From positions 86,415 to 150,414 of the forward strand of contig NZ_JABSQR010000012.1 of the NCBI RefSeq assembly GCF_013215705.1: a stretch of 64,000 nt of DNA, read 5' to 3'. The notes beneath the pieces were generated by a model. That model searched no databases and was not told the origin of the DNA. It saw only the letters and a list, made by a program, of their open reading frames with translations. The position numbers and the translations under genes were made by a program. Source of the DNA: Moritella sp. GTDB lineage: Bacteria > Pseudomonadota > Gammaproteobacteria > Enterobacterales > Moritellaceae. Positions 1 through 9,631 of this stretch are shown one piece after another (position 1 is the first letter of the stretch; every line of letters begins with the position of its first letter).

Positions 1-769
1 TAATCGCCGCCATATCCATTAACGGTACCGCTATTAGCCACAATGCCGTTACCGGACGTAATAGCGCTTCGCCTTTTTGTGATGATAGTAATAGAAACCA
101 GATCACCGTAAAGCCAATCAACATACTACCCGCGTCTCCCATAAATACTTTACGTTCTCGGCCTAATAACCCTAAGTTGAACAGCACATAAGGTAAAATG
201 ATGACAATAAGTACCAAGCATAAATAACCAAGATTACTTTGTCCGCCGACACTAAGCACAAAGCCTAAACCGCCCAGGGTTACCATAGATAAGCCACCTA
301 ACAGACCATCAATACCATCAACCATATTAAAAGCGTTGATCGCACCGACCACGGCAATAACAGTGACCAGGTAACCAATAACACCTAAATCGATATCACC
401 GAAACCCAACATGTCGCCTAAAGTATGCAGTTGGATATCTGCGACTAGCATCATCGCGACTGATAATCCGGCCTGTATCACAAAGCGTATTTTAAAACTC
501 AGATCAAATTTATCATCCAGTGCACCAACCAAGGTAAGGATAAAAATAGACAGCATGTACAGGCGGTAGTTCGGCAGCAGATCTGGATTATTGAATAAGA
601 AATACATAAACGAAATACAGATAGTAATACCACCAACCAATGGGATAGCACCATCATGGTGTTTACGTTCATTGGGTTTATCAACTAAACCAATCTCCTT
701 AGCTATTTTACGCATCGTGAATAGCGTAGTTAAAGAGAAAAAGAAAACAAAACCGAGTTCAATGAACAT
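1..769 (-). CDS. wecA: WecA-type undecaprenyl-phosphate sugar-1-phosphate transferase (3' end cut by window edge)
   Basis: An integral membrane enzyme that transfers a sugar-1-phosphate (GlcNAc-1-P in E. coli WecA) onto undecaprenyl phosphate and so starts polysaccharide repeat-unit synthesis. I translated the minus strand from the ATG at 769; 256 codons are open to the window edge with no stop. Family marks are visible: the Asp pair in VGALDDKFD (about residue 85), NAFNMVDGIDGL (about 145-156) and FMGDAGS (about 209-215), between many hydrophobic segments. The substrate sugar cannot be read from sequence. It lies at the distal end of the polysaccharide locus and would supply its initiating step, as no other priming transferase is seen here. 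The family call is firm; the exact sugar and C-terminus are unknown. Confidence 0.9.
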   Translation of the reverse strand, partial: MFIELGFVFFFSLTTLFTMRKIAKEIGLVDKPNERKHHDGAIPLVGGITICISFMYFLFNNPDLLPNYRLYMLSIFILTLVGALDDKFDLSFKIRFVIQAGLSVAMMLVADIQLHTLGDMLGFGDIDLGVIGYLVTVIAVVGAINAFNMVDGIDGLLGGLSMVTLGGLGFVLSVGGQSNLGYLCLVLIVIILPYVLFNLGLLGRERKVFMGDAGSMLIGFTVIWFLLLSSQKGEALLRPVTALWLIAVPLMDMAAI

Positions 770-981
770 GCTTATTACAACCTTGATTAGTTCGAAATTT
801 AGTGGGTATACTTGATATAGCAATATACCTGAATGAAAGTATTAATGAGGGGCCATAGATATAGTTACAGGAAGGAAACGCGTACCCTAACCTGCCGCAG
901 GAAATAGACATTTATCATCATAGCATTGACCTAATATTAAATTATAATCTTTTCATTTAAAAGAAAATATTAAAAATTTTA

Positions 982-1006
982 GACAGTTCGCAGAACACAA
1001 ACTGTC
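982..1006 (-). terminator. Rho-independent terminator after the epimerase gene
   Basis: Seven-base perfect stem (GACAGTT/AACTGTC) with an 11-base loop. Read on the minus strand it is followed by TAAAATTTTT. It lies 60 bases past the stop of the UDP-glucuronate epimerase gene, separating it from wecA. Confidence 0.6.
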
Positions 1007-1065
1007 TCAGCTAAAAAGTAAAGCATTGAGATTATGTACGATTAGAAAAGATCTAAAAACAATGA

Positions 1066-2073
1066 CTATTTGTTATAAAACTCTTTATACCAATCAACAA
1101 ATGCTTTTACGCCTTCTTTAACGCCCACTTGCGCTTTGTAACCAGTCGCTGCAAATAAGTCTCTTGTATCAGCATACGTTTTGTATACGTCACCCGGTTG
1201 CATCTCACGGAAGTTTTTCTTCGCTTCAATACCTAAAGCTTCTTCAATCGCTTCAATAAAGTCCATTAGACTAATTGGGCTGCCGTGACCTATGTTGTAA
1301 ACACTATATGGCGCTGAGCTTGTTGCTGGAGAACCTGTTTCAACTTTCCAATCAGCATCGACAGTTGGAATAACATCTTGAATACGAATGATGCCTTCAA
1401 CAATATCGTCGATATAAGTGAAATCACGCCACATATCACCATTGTTATTAATATCAATCGTTTCACCCTCTAATATCTTTTTAGTAAAGATAAAGGGTGC
1501 CATGTCTGGACGGCCAGCAGGACCATACACAGTGAAGAAACGTAAACCTGTGGTTGGCATATTGTATAAATGAGAATAAGAATGTGCCATCAACTCATTT
1601 GATTTTTTCGTTGCTGCATATAAAGACACAGGGTGATCAACACTGTCACTGGTTTCAAATGGTGTTTTGCTGTTTAAGCCATAAACAGAGCTTGATGATG
1701 CGTATACAAGGTGTTTAACCTTATTATGGCGGCAACCTTCTAAAATGGTTAGATGACCAATAAGATTAGAGTCAGCGTATGCCATCGGGTTATCAATAGA
1801 GTAACGAACACCCGCTTGTGCCGCTAAGTGAATCACCTTATCAAATTGTTGTTCTTTAAATAATGCAGCTATACCATCACGGTCAGCTAAATCCATTTCG
1901 ATAAATTGAAATGTTGTTAGTGGTTTTATTTCATCTAAACGCGCTAGTTTCAAATTCACATCGTAATAATCATTTAAGTTATCAATACCAATAACTTGAT
2001 GGCCTAAAGCGCACAAACGGGCAACCACTTGTGAACCAATAAAACCAGCAACGCCGGTCACTAAATATTTCAT
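1066..2073 (-). CDS. UDP-glucuronate 4-epimerase (extended SDR family)
   Basis: A predicted cytoplasmic NAD-dependent epimerase of 335 residues interconverting UDP-glucuronate and UDP-galacturonate. The Rossmann motif TGVAGFIGS is at residues 6-14, the catalytic Ser lies in the ASSSSVYG stretch (about 125-132), and the YxxxK pair is Tyr152/Lys156 in YAATKKSNE. The early NDYYD motif and overall length fit the WbnF/LpsL/Cap1J group better than UDP-glucose 4-epimerases. The next gene upstream is ugd, which makes UDP-glucuronate, so the pair would give UDP-galacturonate for the polysaccharide. Terminators lie on both sides (2137-2167 and 982-1006), so it may be transcribed partly on its own. Substrate is inferred from family and neighbour. 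Confidence 0.88.
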   Translation of the reverse strand: MKYLVTGVAGFIGSQVVARLCALGHQVIGIDNLNDYYDVNLKLARLDEIKPLTTFQFIEMDLADRDGIAALFKEQQFDKVIHLAAQAGVRYSIDNPMAYADSNLIGHLTILEGCRHNKVKHLVYASSSSVYGLNSKTPFETSDSVDHPVSLYAATKKSNELMAHSYSHLYNMPTTGLRFFTVYGPAGRPDMAPFIFTKKILEGETIDINNNGDMWRDFTYIDDIVEGIIRIQDVIPTVDADWKVETGSPATSSAPYSVYNIGHGSPISLMDFIEAIEEALGIEAKKNFREMQPGDVYKTYADTRDLFAATGYKAQVGVKEGVKAFVDWYKEFYNK

Positions 2074-2136
2074 GATGATAACCTTTAAAAATTGAAAAGA
2101 GATGCAAGATTGTTAGAATAAGTATTACAAAAATAG

Positions 2137-2167
2137 CAAAGCACTAAAGTGGTTCTTTAGTGCTTTG
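2137..2167 (-). terminator. Strong hairpin terminator after ugd
   Basis: Perfect 13-base stem (arms 2137-2149 and 2155-2167) with a 5-base loop. On the minus strand it is followed by CTATTTTTG. It sits between the ugd stop (2211) and the epimerase start (2073). Confidence 0.7.
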
Positions 2168-2210
2168 TTGAAACGTACATAGGCTGACTTAAAGGACAGC
2201 TAATAGATAG

Positions 2211-3377
2211 TTAATCAGAACCAAATAAATCGCGAGTATAAACCTTATCTACAACTGATATTAACGCATCTTCCATACGGTTCGACACAATCACATCAGA
2301 CATCTGCTTAAACTCTTCGAAGTCAGTTATTACACGCGAGTTGAAGAAGGTGTCTTCTTCTAACACCGGCTCATAAATAACAACTTCAATGCCTTTGGCT
2401 TTAATACGCTTCATGATGCCTTGGATAGACGATGCACGGAAATTATCAGATCCCGTTTTCATGATTAAACGGTAGATACCCACTACTTTTGGCTGTCTAT
2501 TGATAATAGAAAATGCAATATGATCTTTACGCACTGTATTCGACTCTACAATAGAGCTGATTAACGAGTTAGGTACATCTTTAAAGTTGGCTCGTAATTG
2601 TTTGGTGTCTTTTGGTAAGCAATAGCCACCATAACCAAATGATGGGTTATTGTAATGACTGCCAATACGTGGGTCTAGCCCAACACCTTCGATAATTTGA
2701 CGCGCGTTTAGACCATGAGTTTCAGCATACGTATCGAGTTCATTAAAATAAGATACACGCATGGCAAGATAAGTATTTGAAAACAACTTAACAGCTTCTG
2801 CTTCTGTTGAATCTGTAAATAAAATATCGATGTTTTCTTTAATCGCACCTTGTGCTAATAAATTAGCGAATACTTGTGCTCGTTCCGATTTTTCACCAAC
2901 AATAATACGTGAAGGATGCAAGTTATCGTATAACGCCTTACCTTCACGTAAGAATTCTGGTGAGAATATAATGTTGCTACAGCATAACTTTTGCTTGATA
3001 CGCTTAGTATAACCAACAGGGACTGTTGATTTAATCACCATTACGGCTGTTGGATTAATTTCCATAACATCTTTAATTACGGCTTCAACAGACGACGTAT
3101 TAAAGTAGTTATTAACACTGTCATAATCTGTTGGTGTGGCGATAATGACAAAGTCAGCATCTTTATAAGCTAATACTTTATCTAATGTAGCAATAAAGTT
3201 TAATTCTTTATTTTTTAAAAAATCTTCAATTTCAGCATCTGCGATTGGTGAGAAACCTTTGTTTAATTGAATAATTTTTTCTTCTATAATATCAACGGCA
3301 ATTACTTCATTGTGTTGTGCAAGAAGCATTGCGTTTGATAGACCGACATAGCCAGTTCCAGCAATAGCAATTTTCAT
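2211..3377 (-). CDS. ugd: UDP-glucose 6-dehydrogenase
   Basis: Cytoplasmic NAD-dependent oxidation of UDP-glucose to UDP-glucuronate. At 388 residues from the ATG at 3377 it matches E. coli Ugd in length. The dinucleotide motif GTGYVGLSN is at 7-15, and the catalytic cysteine is Cys253 in [14 protein letters not shown]. The frame is open upstream to 3470, but that extension of 31 residues would overlap the preceding glycosyltransferase and carries no family sequence, so I start at [15 protein letters not shown], four codons earlier, is also possible. It lies 28 bases downstream of the glycosyltransferase gene, in the same direction, and feeds the epimerase that follows. A strong hairpin follows the stop. 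Confidence 0.95.
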   Translation of the reverse strand: MKIAIAGTGYVGLSNAMLLAQHNEVIAVDIIEEKIIQLNKGFSPIADAEIEDFLKNKELNFIATLDKVLAYKDADFVIIATPTDYDSVNNYFNTSSVEAVIKDVMEINPTAVMVIKSTVPVGYTKRIKQKLCCSNIIFSPEFLREGKALYDNLHPSRIIVGEKSERAQVFANLLAQGAIKENIDILFTDSTEAEAVKLFSNTYLAMRVSYFNELDTYAETHGLNARQIIEGVGLDPRIGSHYNNPSFGYGGYCLPKDTKQLRANFKDVPNSLISSIVESNTVRKDHIAFSIINRQPKVVGIYRLIMKTGSDNFRASSIQGIMKRIKAKGIEVVIYEPVLEEDTFFNSRVITDFEEFKQMSDVIVSNRMEDALISVVDKVYTRDLFGSD

Positions 3378-3405
3378 TTTTATACTCATTTCTAATATAT
3401 TCATT

Positions 3406-4521
3406 CTAAGATAAGCATTGCTTGATAGCATCAAGGTACTTGTTAATGACAATACGTTCATCGAATTCATTTTCGATTTTTATACGACTTTTCTCACCCA
3501 TTGTGAGGCGTTCTTGGTGAGTCATGTTAATAATCAATTCTAACTTTTCTGTTAAGCTTTCAGACGAACGAGGTTCACATAAGAAACCATTTATTTCGTC
3601 GTCAACAGTTTCTCGGCAACCTACGTTATCAGTTGTCACTATAGGCTTACCCATCGCACCGGCCTCCAGTAAAGACTTAGGTACACCTTCGCGGTAATAA
3701 GAAGGTAATACCATACAATCTATTTTTGCTATTTCTTGCTCAACACTATCAGAAATACCAAGATAATTAACAATACCTTCGTCAACCCAAGATTGCATAT
3801 CTTGCTTTGATACGGCAGATGGGTTATTAACGTCAAGAAAACCTAATAGGCATAGTTCAACATTGTTACCATGTTTAGCCTTAAGAGTTCTTGCCGCTTC
3901 GACATATTGACCAATACCTTTGTCATATAACATACGGGCAATCAATAAAAAACGAACTTTACCATCATCAGGAGCTGGAGAAACAACAAAACGACTAAGG
4001 TCAACTCCAGATCCAGGTAAGCGGTCAGTTTCAACGGTTGTCGTAATTTTTGTCTCTAAAAACAATTTCCGATCATCTTCATTTTGGAAAAATAATTTAG
4101 ATGCTTTTGATTGGCTTATTTTATACAAAAATCGGGCAATTTTAGATGTTATACTTTCATTAATGAATAGAATTCCAAGACCTGCAATATTATTAATAGC
4201 TTTAGTACCATTGAAACTTGCCGAAAGTGTACTGTAGATATTATTTTTAGGGGTGAAATTCAATACAACATCAATATTTTGTTTACGATAAATATTATGA
4301 AAATCTAATAACGTTTTCAGATCTCGAACAGGATTAGTCCCACCTTGATCGATATCAATGTGGATAAACTGGCAACCTAATTCAGATAATTTATTTGAAT
4401 ATTCATCTTTGGGAGCTATGGCTATAACCTTATAGCCTTGCCCTATTAATGAAAGAATGGTATTTTTTCGAAAGTTATATAAATACCAACTTGTATTTGC
4501 ACTAATTGCCATTATTTTCAT
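3406..4521 (-). CDS. Glycosyltransferase family 4 (GT-B fold)
   Basis: A 371-residue retaining glycosyltransferase that would add one sugar to the lipid-linked repeat unit at the inner face of the cytoplasmic membrane. The C-terminal half carries the GT4 signature: [19 protein letters not shown] followed by the E-x7-E segment [17 protein letters not shown] and a [10 protein letters not shown] nucleotide-binding stretch. There is no signal peptide. It precedes ugd by 28 bases and looks co-transcribed with it. Its 5' side lies about 65 bases from the IS903-like element, so the normal upstream connection to the operon may have been broken by that insertion. Donor and acceptor cannot be told from sequence. 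Confidence 0.88.
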   Translation of the reverse strand: MKIMAISANTSWYLYNFRKNTILSLIGQGYKVIAIAPKDEYSNKLSELGCQFIHIDIDQGGTNPVRDLKTLLDFHNIYRKQNIDVVLNFTPKNNIYSTLSASFNGTKAINNIAGLGILFINESITSKIARFLYKISQSKASKLFFQNEDDRKLFLETKITTTVETDRLPGSGVDLSRFVVSPAPDDGKVRFLLIARMLYDKGIGQYVEAARTLKAKHGNNVELCLLGFLDVNNPSAVSKQDMQSWVDEGIVNYLGISDSVEQEIAKIDCMVLPSYYREGVPKSLLEAGAMGKPIVTTDNVGCRETVDDEINGFLCEPRSSESLTEKLELIINMTHQERLTMGEKSRIKIENEFDERIVINKYLDAIKQCLS

Positions 4522-4585
4522 AACAAACTCATTTAAATTTTATTATTACAAAGAAGGATACGCACGAGAATTATTGCCTTATAAG

Positions 4586-5613
4586 GGCCTTGTTGATCAA
4601 ATCAGTTAAAGGTTTTATCATCCCCTTTATTATTAAATTCTAAGTACTTGTGTTTCTTTCAGGCATACCCAGTCTAATGACTTTATTGATCGCTTTAACA
4701 TTGGCATAGACTTCACCGACTTGAGCATTGTAAGACCGAAGTGATAAAGTTCCGCTTGTGAGCGTTTTATATCTATACATAGCCGTTTCCGATAACGATC
4801 TATCGTGGTAGCCAGTATCGACTTTCCACTGTTTCAGGCCACCCGCTTTGAGTGCTATTACAGCGTCATTTCTCGGATGTCCAGGTTCCCACAATCCAGC
4901 ATTTTTTCGTGGTGGGATAAGTGGTTTTATCTTCTTTTTCTCAAGTGTTTTATGACACTTTTTTGTGTCGTACGCCCCATCACCTGAGACTTCTGAAATG
5001 CGTCGACGTAGTGGGTTGAGCAACGAAGGTAGTACTTCACTGTCACCAACATTAACAAGCGTCATTTCAGCAGAAATAATTTCATGAGTATCAACATCGA
5101 CCGCCATGTTCGACGCTTTTCTCTGCCGTGCTTCTTAACCTTCCATTCGCCAAACACTTTAAGCCCGTTGAATCGATGGCGATATGTCGGATGGCACCTC
5201 TCGATGGGTTACGATATTTTATTTCAACCATTTTGGCTCGTTTACTTATGCTCGAATAATTGGGACTACGCAGTGGAACATTCATCAGAGAAAAAATGGA
5301 ATCGATAAAGCCTTGTAATGAGCGTAATGGCAGAGAAAACACGCCTTTCACTATTAATGCAGTTTCAATCGCCACGTCAGAGAATTGAAATCCTCGACCA
5401 CGCTTTCCGTGATGTTTAGTGCAAGTCCATGCCTCGATGGCAGATTCGTCTACCCAAAATGTAATTGAGCCACGTTGAGTTAACGCACGATTATACTCTG
5501 GCCAGTTTGTGATTTTGTTCTTCGACTTACCCATCAGATGAACCTTTTTAAATCCGTGATAATGATCGGATCACAAGATTTACGAAAGGTTCCCTAATTT
5601 AGTCAACAACGCC
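4586..5613 (-). mobile_element. IS5-family, IS903-group insertion sequence (decayed)
   Basis: A 1028-bp element bounded by imperfect terminal inverted repeats: GGCCTTGTTGATCAAATCAG (from 4586 inward) against GGCGTTGTTGACTAAATTAG (from 5613 inward), matching at 16 of 20 positions. They resemble the IS903 end GGCTTTGTTGAATAAATC as I remember it. The single transposase gene runs on the minus strand and is broken. I see no 9-bp target duplication (left flank CCTTATAAG, right flank AGTTAAAGT), which suggests an old insertion or later rearrangement. The element separates the ugd-side genes from the rest of the polysaccharide locus. Confidence 0.85.
4640..5534 (-). pseudogene. IS903-type transposase, disrupted by two deletions
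   Basis: Two open pieces of one DDE transposase: an N-terminal part from 5534 (MGKSKNKITNWPEYNRAL) and a C-terminal part ending at 4640 that holds SGDGAYDT and the YHDRSLSETAMYRYK signature with the catalytic Glu. Comparison with IS903-type proteins, which read GLKVFGEWKVKKHG and then TWRKLHLAVD here, places one single-base deletion near 5157 and a second deletion of about 16 bases near 5103-5108, between two TGG triplets. Neither piece should be active. The lesion sizes are my reconstruction from remembered family sequence. Confidence 0.85.
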
Positions 5614-5891
5614 AGTTAAAGTTCTTATATATCAAGGTTGTTCATACATTTCCCTGTACACATATATGATTTACTTATGGCTTCTGCACCCAACACTTGA
5701 AATGCACCGGTGAACCTCTTTACTACGGCTTATTCTAAGCCTTCACAGGAAAAAATATCAATCAAATGAAGTGACAGCACATAACAATACTTTGCGGTAG
5801 CAAACGCTTAGTGTAGGTTATACTCAATTATACTGGCCGCGTTGATTCAGGTGCTGGTTACATAAAGTATTACCCCCCCCATTTTATTTTG

Positions 5892-6311
5892 TTAGATAGC
5901 TTTTGGGGGCATAACAGTTGCTACGCCTTCAATCACGATCACGCCGTTTTGATTAATACTTTGAGTCTTAAGCTTGACAATATTTTTATGGGTTATGATT
6001 TCATCTACGGTTACCTCAGCTCTTACAGTATCACCGATATACACAGGCGCTTTAAAGCGCAAATCCTGCCCTAAATAGATAGTCCCAGGACCAGGTAACT
6101 GCATGCCAAGTACAGCGGATGTCAGGCTTGACACCAAAATCCCGTGGGCAACTCGCGCACCGAAAACACTCTCTTTTCCCGCAATGTCACTGACATGCAC
6201 AGGGTTAATATCTCCACTGATACCACAGAAAAGCTGAATATCAGCCTCTGTGATGGTTTTCTCAAAACTAGCTTTCTGGCCAAGACTTAATTGCTCAATT
6301 GTATAACTCAT
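5892..6311 (-). CDS. MaoC-like (R)-specific enoyl-CoA hydratase
   Basis: A 139-residue single hot-dog-fold protein, the size of PhaJ-type (R)-specific enoyl-CoA hydratases that hydrate trans-2-enoyl-CoA to (R)-3-hydroxyacyl-CoA. The hydratase motif D-x-N-P-x-H appears as SGDINPVHVSD at about residues 33-43, giving the catalytic Asp/His pair, and the ARVAHGILVSSL segment fits the family. No polysaccharide role is evident. It stands alone between the IS903-like element and an IS3-like remnant, so it is probably a passenger brought in by rearrangement. An eight-C run (5873-5880) lies just past its stop. I find nothing recognisable in the 5614-5891 spacer. Confidence 0.88.
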   Translation of the reverse strand: MSYTIEQLSLGQKASFEKTITEADIQLFCGISGDINPVHVSDIAGKESVFGARVAHGILVSSLTSAVLGMQLPGPGTIYLGQDLRFKAPVYIGDTVRAEVTVDEIITHKNIVKLKTQSINQNGVIVIEGVATVMPPKAI

Positions 6312-6768
6312 AATACTTACCTATCTATATCCGCTCTATTCCAAGATATCCAGATTCGAGCAGTTGAAAGTTATCATTAATTTGACTCGATAATGAGTCT
6401 CCAATTTCTGGTGATTAATTTTTAAAAGTGGGTTATTTTTATCTATTTTTTTGCTGTTGTGGACTTCCCAGCTTTCACTAGACCGTCTGTATGTGAATGA
6501 CGCTTTTTAGGATTGTAAAACATTTCTATAACATTAAATAATTAAAAGAAACCCAATATCACAAACGAATGCAACGATTACGAAAAAGCTTAAATACGTT
6601 ATCTCTTAAATAAAAATAGTACCTTGTAAACGATATACAGGTGTTGTGTATTTTTTTCAAAGTGTGAAACCTGTTTATCGGTATTTTTATCCAATCCTGA
6701 TATTCCTTTCACCAATTCTGCGATAGATATATCAGAAAATTTACGATTAATAGAATAAGAAGGTTCAA
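6312..6768. other. 457-bp gap with IS3-like scrap, otherwise no gene
   Basis: AT-rich stretch between the MaoC gene and a glycosyltransferase gene. It contains the transposase fragment at 6443-6532 and a short minus-strand frame at 6599-6772, described separately. I see no promoter I would defend. Confidence 0.6.
6443..6532 (-). pseudogene. C-terminal scrap of an IS3-family OrfB transposase
   Basis: The minus strand from 6532 reads EMFYNPKKRHSHTDGL and stops at 6443-6445. The FYNPKRRH-H pattern is the typical C-terminal signature of IS3-family OrfB integrases. Only about 29 codons remain and no inverted repeat was found, so this is a relic. Confidence 0.5.
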
Positions 6769-6772
6769 TCAA
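6599..6772 (-). CDS. Possible small ORF or gene remnant
   Basis: A 57-codon frame with a TTG start (6770-6772) that overlaps the stop of the upstream glycosyltransferase gene by four bases and ends at 6599-6601. The predicted product contains FSDISIAELVKGISGLDKN and a hydrophobic end (LYIVYKVLFLFKR). I recognise no family. It could be a real coupled small gene, the tail of a lost glycosyltransferase, or chance; there is no ATG and no clear ribosome-binding site. Confidence 0.2.
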   Translation of the reverse strand: MIEPSYSINRKFSDISIAELVKGISGLDKNTDKQVSHFEKNTQHLYIVYKVLFLFKR

Positions 6773-7872
6773 TTTAAATAAGAACTATATGCTGAAATAA
6801 ATTTAGATGTAGAAAATTTCTTCTGCATCAGTACGTTATCACATTCTAATGGCTTATAATTAGATTTGTTATTTATCATTTCATGTATACATACTTTCAA
6901 TTGTTCAACATCACCTACATCATATAACATTCCTTTTCCTGGAACTCTTACAATTCCAGAACCATTAATTAACTTAGACTTAAATAGATCTCTAGGTCCT
7001 GAATCACAGTTAGAAGAAATAACAGGAATCCCACTTAACAATGACTCTAATATTGTCAACCCGAAAGTTTCAATTTCAGAAGCTGAAACAAGGCAATCAA
7101 ATTTCAATAAGTGTGAGCTTATGTCACGAACAAAACCCAAAAAGAAAACACGATCATTAATACATAACTCTTGAGTTCTTTTTTTTAGAAAATCACTTTC
7201 ATTTCCTGACCCTACTACATATAAATTAACTTTTTCAACGTAAGAAATAGCGGTCAAAATATCATCTATTCGTTTTAAACTAACAAGGCGGGCTATTACA
7301 ATAAAATTAAAACTATCTTTTTTAAAATCAAAATTTAAATCATCTCCAATTAAGCTATTTTTTTTTGTGGTTGTCACTGGATTATAAATTAGAGTACTAT
7401 TAATACCGTAGCTAGACATCTCTTTAACAAGCCCATCAGATACAACTATTACAGATGTACTTTTTTTATATAAAAATATCAATAGCTCACCATATAATCT
7501 TTTAAAAACATTCGGTGATTTAGTATAATAGGAAAGAAAACCGTGAATAACAACATGAGAATCATAATTAAAATAAAATGAACCAATAACATTAAATACA
7601 TTTGAAAGATGTAAGTGGCTAATGACTCTCTGTGGATTTGACTTTTTTATAAGATTAAAATAGAAAAAAAACATAAAAAAAACATTTATAATTTTATTTT
7701 TTTTAACACCTCGTTCTAGTACTATTATTCTGTTAGTTTTTTTTATAAAAGTAAATGAATCAAATAGTGATACAAATATAGCTTTTTTCTTTAAATCAGA
7801 ATATAGCAAAGAAAAAACTTTTTCCCCTCCACCATCAGAGAAACTATTACATACAAAAACATCTCTACTCAT
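6769..7872 (-). CDS. Glycosyltransferase family 4
   Basis: A 367-residue GT-B glycosyltransferase. The N-terminal domain starts with VFVCNSFSDGGGEKVFSLL, a glycine-rich acceptor-side loop; the C-terminal domain has FIVIARLVSLKRIDDILTA, then the E-x7-E motif EIETFGLTILESLLSGIPVI. It is very AT-rich with many Lys, Asn and Phe codons, like the rest of the variable core and unlike the flanking wza-wzc genes, suggesting the core was acquired separately. The start is one base from the stop of the GT2 gene upstream, so the two are probably translated from one message. Donor sugar is unknown. Confidence 0.87.
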   Translation of the reverse strand: MSRDVFVCNSFSDGGGEKVFSLLYSDLKKKAIFVSLFDSFTFIKKTNRIIVLERGVKKNKIINVFFMFFFYFNLIKKSNPQRVISHLHLSNVFNVIGSFYFNYDSHVVIHGFLSYYTKSPNVFKRLYGELLIFLYKKSTSVIVVSDGLVKEMSSYGINSTLIYNPVTTTKKNSLIGDDLNFDFKKDSFNFIVIARLVSLKRIDDILTAISYVEKVNLYVVGSGNESDFLKKRTQELCINDRVFFLGFVRDISSHLLKFDCLVSASEIETFGLTILESLLSGIPVISSNCDSGPRDLFKSKLINGSGIVRVPGKGMLYDVGDVEQLKVCIHEMINNKSNYKPLECDNVLMQKKFSTSKFISAYSSYLN

Positions 7873-7873
7873 T

Positions 7874-8782
7874 TTATTTACCTAATAGTTTTGACTTTAT
7901 AATTAAAATCATTTTATAAAAATGCATAGGTGAAAATAGACAACAAAAAATCAATGTTAATATGTGTCGATTAATTAATGCGTCAATAAATTTCACATGC
8001 ATTTTTTCAAAAACTTTTTTTAAATATTTTTTTGACTTGAACATATTAATATTATTAGTCAAATTAACAAAGTTAATTATCTCACCTGACTTAAATAGGC
8101 TGTTGAGACTATAACGAATAATAGTTTGTTCCCAACCTTTTTTTAAAGATAATGATTCATTGGAAATCCTATAATAAAGCAACTTCTCAGGAATATTACC
8201 TATAGACTCACCCGACTGTAACAATCTAAATTGAAAATCAAGATCCTGTGAAGTTTTTAAATCATTATATTTATACTTTCTAAAAACTTCACTTTTAGCA
8301 AACCATGTAGGATGAAAACAAAGTGTTCTATATAATATAGGACATTTTAAGTCAATAGAGTTGTACTTTCCTTTAACCGATATTCCAACTCCGACCCGAT
8401 TTCCAGAATTATCAATTTTAATAATATCAGAACCAATTAAACAAAGGTCATCATTTTCATTCAAATAAGATAACTGTTTCTTTACTCGATCAGGATGACA
8501 TATATCATCAGCATCCATACGCATGACATAATCACCAGAAATCATATCTATTGCAACATTTAAAGAATTAGCTAATCCGATATTGTTTTCATTATGATGA
8601 ATAATAAAATTTCCATCTAATTTTTTTAAAAAATCTTCAATAACTGGACTCAGATTAGGATTGTCAACTACAATAATAAATTCATAATCAAAACTTTCTA
8701 AAGATTTAACCGTTGAATTAATTGAGTCTTCGATATAACCCAAAGGTTCTTTATAAATAGCCATTAAAACCGATATTTTCAT
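7874..8782 (-). CDS. Glycosyltransferase family 2 (GT-A fold)
   Basis: An inverting glycosyltransferase of 302 residues from the ATG at 8782. The N-terminus MKISVLMAIYKEPLGYIEDS is the usual GT2 nucleotide-binding strand, and the metal-binding DxD motif is in YVMRMDADDICHPDR at about residue 90. The frame is open a further 12 codons upstream, but the chosen ATG overlaps the TGA of the preceding gene as ATGA, the usual coupling arrangement. A hydrophobic C-terminus (LTLIFCCLFSPMHFYKMILI) could tether it to the membrane. It would add a sugar to the undecaprenyl-linked repeat unit; specificity is unknown. Confidence 0.87.
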   Translation of the reverse strand: MKISVLMAIYKEPLGYIEDSINSTVKSLESFDYEFIIVVDNPNLSPVIEDFLKKLDGNFIIHHNENNIGLANSLNVAIDMISGDYVMRMDADDICHPDRVKKQLSYLNENDDLCLIGSDIIKIDNSGNRVGVGISVKGKYNSIDLKCPILYRTLCFHPTWFAKSEVFRKYKYNDLKTSQDLDFQFRLLQSGESIGNIPEKLLYYRISNESLSLKKGWEQTIIRYSLNSLFKSGEIINFVNLTNNINMFKSKKYLKKVFEKMHVKFIDALINRHILTLIFCCLFSPMHFYKMILIIKSKLLGK

Positions 8783-9615
8783 TTTCTCATAAACTCTCTT
8801 ATAACTTTTGGGTGACACCCCTTAAATGTTAAAGTATCTTTCATTCGCTCACTAGAAGGTTGCTTTCGGTCTCCAACTTTATATGACTCATCGGCTCTAC
8901 CACTATCTACTCTAAATTTATAGTGAAAATAATGACCAAAATCAAAGGTTTTTACCGTATTAGCATAAAATTTAAGTTTAAACAAACTAGCAATTTTTAT
9001 ATCTCTAGTTGGAAGAATAACGCTATTTTTCATGTGTTTATGTGGTAAGTTATTCCAATTTCGTTTTTCATAATGATCATTGTATTGATCAAAACCATTA
9101 TTAAATGTCATTTCTTTTGCAATTAGTAGTTTGTACCCGCAGCTTGAGTTGATTGCTTCACGATAACCATAGATGAACTCATCAGAATAAAACTGGTCAG
9201 CATCATAAGTCATAAACCAAAAGTCATCGCCAAATTTATTTATACAATGCTCAAGCATTTTATTAAAGGTTACGGCTTGATTAAGTCTATATTTATCAGT
9301 AAACACACAGTGTCTAACTACCCAATATATATAAGCTAAGGAGAATTTCTTCTTAAGACCAAAAATTAAAAGTTTAAATAAAGACGTCAGTCTAGAACCT
9401 CTAATTGCAGAAAACATTAAACGATTTGATTGCTTAGAACAAAAATCAGAAATAGCTTCTCTTGTTCCATCATCAGATTTATTAACTCTGCTCTCATCAA
9501 AACAACCATCACAAATAATAGAAAAATCAGGTTTTATATTATCTATTTGTTTTAATGAACGCTCAATCCATTCGTCTTCATTCCAGTATGTTGCAAGTAA
9601 AACTAGTTTTGACAT
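8779..9615 (-). CDS. GT-A-type glycosyltransferase, unassigned family
   Basis: A 278-residue protein starting MSKLVLLATYWNEDEWIERS, a GT-A-like first strand, with a candidate DxD motif in FWFMTYDADQFYSDEF near residues 133-148. The C-terminal half (HKHMKNSVILPTRDIK and further on FGHYFHYKFR) is not familiar to me. The context of glycosyltransferases on both sides, and four-base overlap with the next gene, support a sugar-transferase role. The ATG at 9615 has an AGGA ribosome-binding site. A ten-copy heptamer repeat lies directly upstream, between this gene and wzy. Family assignment beyond GT-A-like is uncertain. Confidence 0.7.
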   Translation of the reverse strand: MSKLVLLATYWNEDEWIERSLKQIDNIKPDFSIICDGCFDESRVNKSDDGTREAISDFCSKQSNRLMFSAIRGSRLTSLFKLLIFGLKKKFSLAYIYWVVRHCVFTDKYRLNQAVTFNKMLEHCINKFGDDFWFMTYDADQFYSDEFIYGYREAINSSCGYKLLIAKEMTFNNGFDQYNDHYEKRNWNNLPHKHMKNSVILPTRDIKIASLFKLKFYANTVKTFDFGHYFHYKFRVDSGRADESYKVGDRKQPSSERMKDTLTFKGCHPKVIREFMRK

Positions 9616-9631
9616 ATTATTCCTATTTTTT

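Noticed and set aside
4577..5622. Nine-base target duplication at the IS903-like element
   Set aside because: Flanks CCTTATAAG and AGTTAAAGT do not match.
5614..5891. Possible coding remnant in the IS-MaoC spacer
   Set aside because: Only a 30-codon chance-like frame; no recognisable protein motif.
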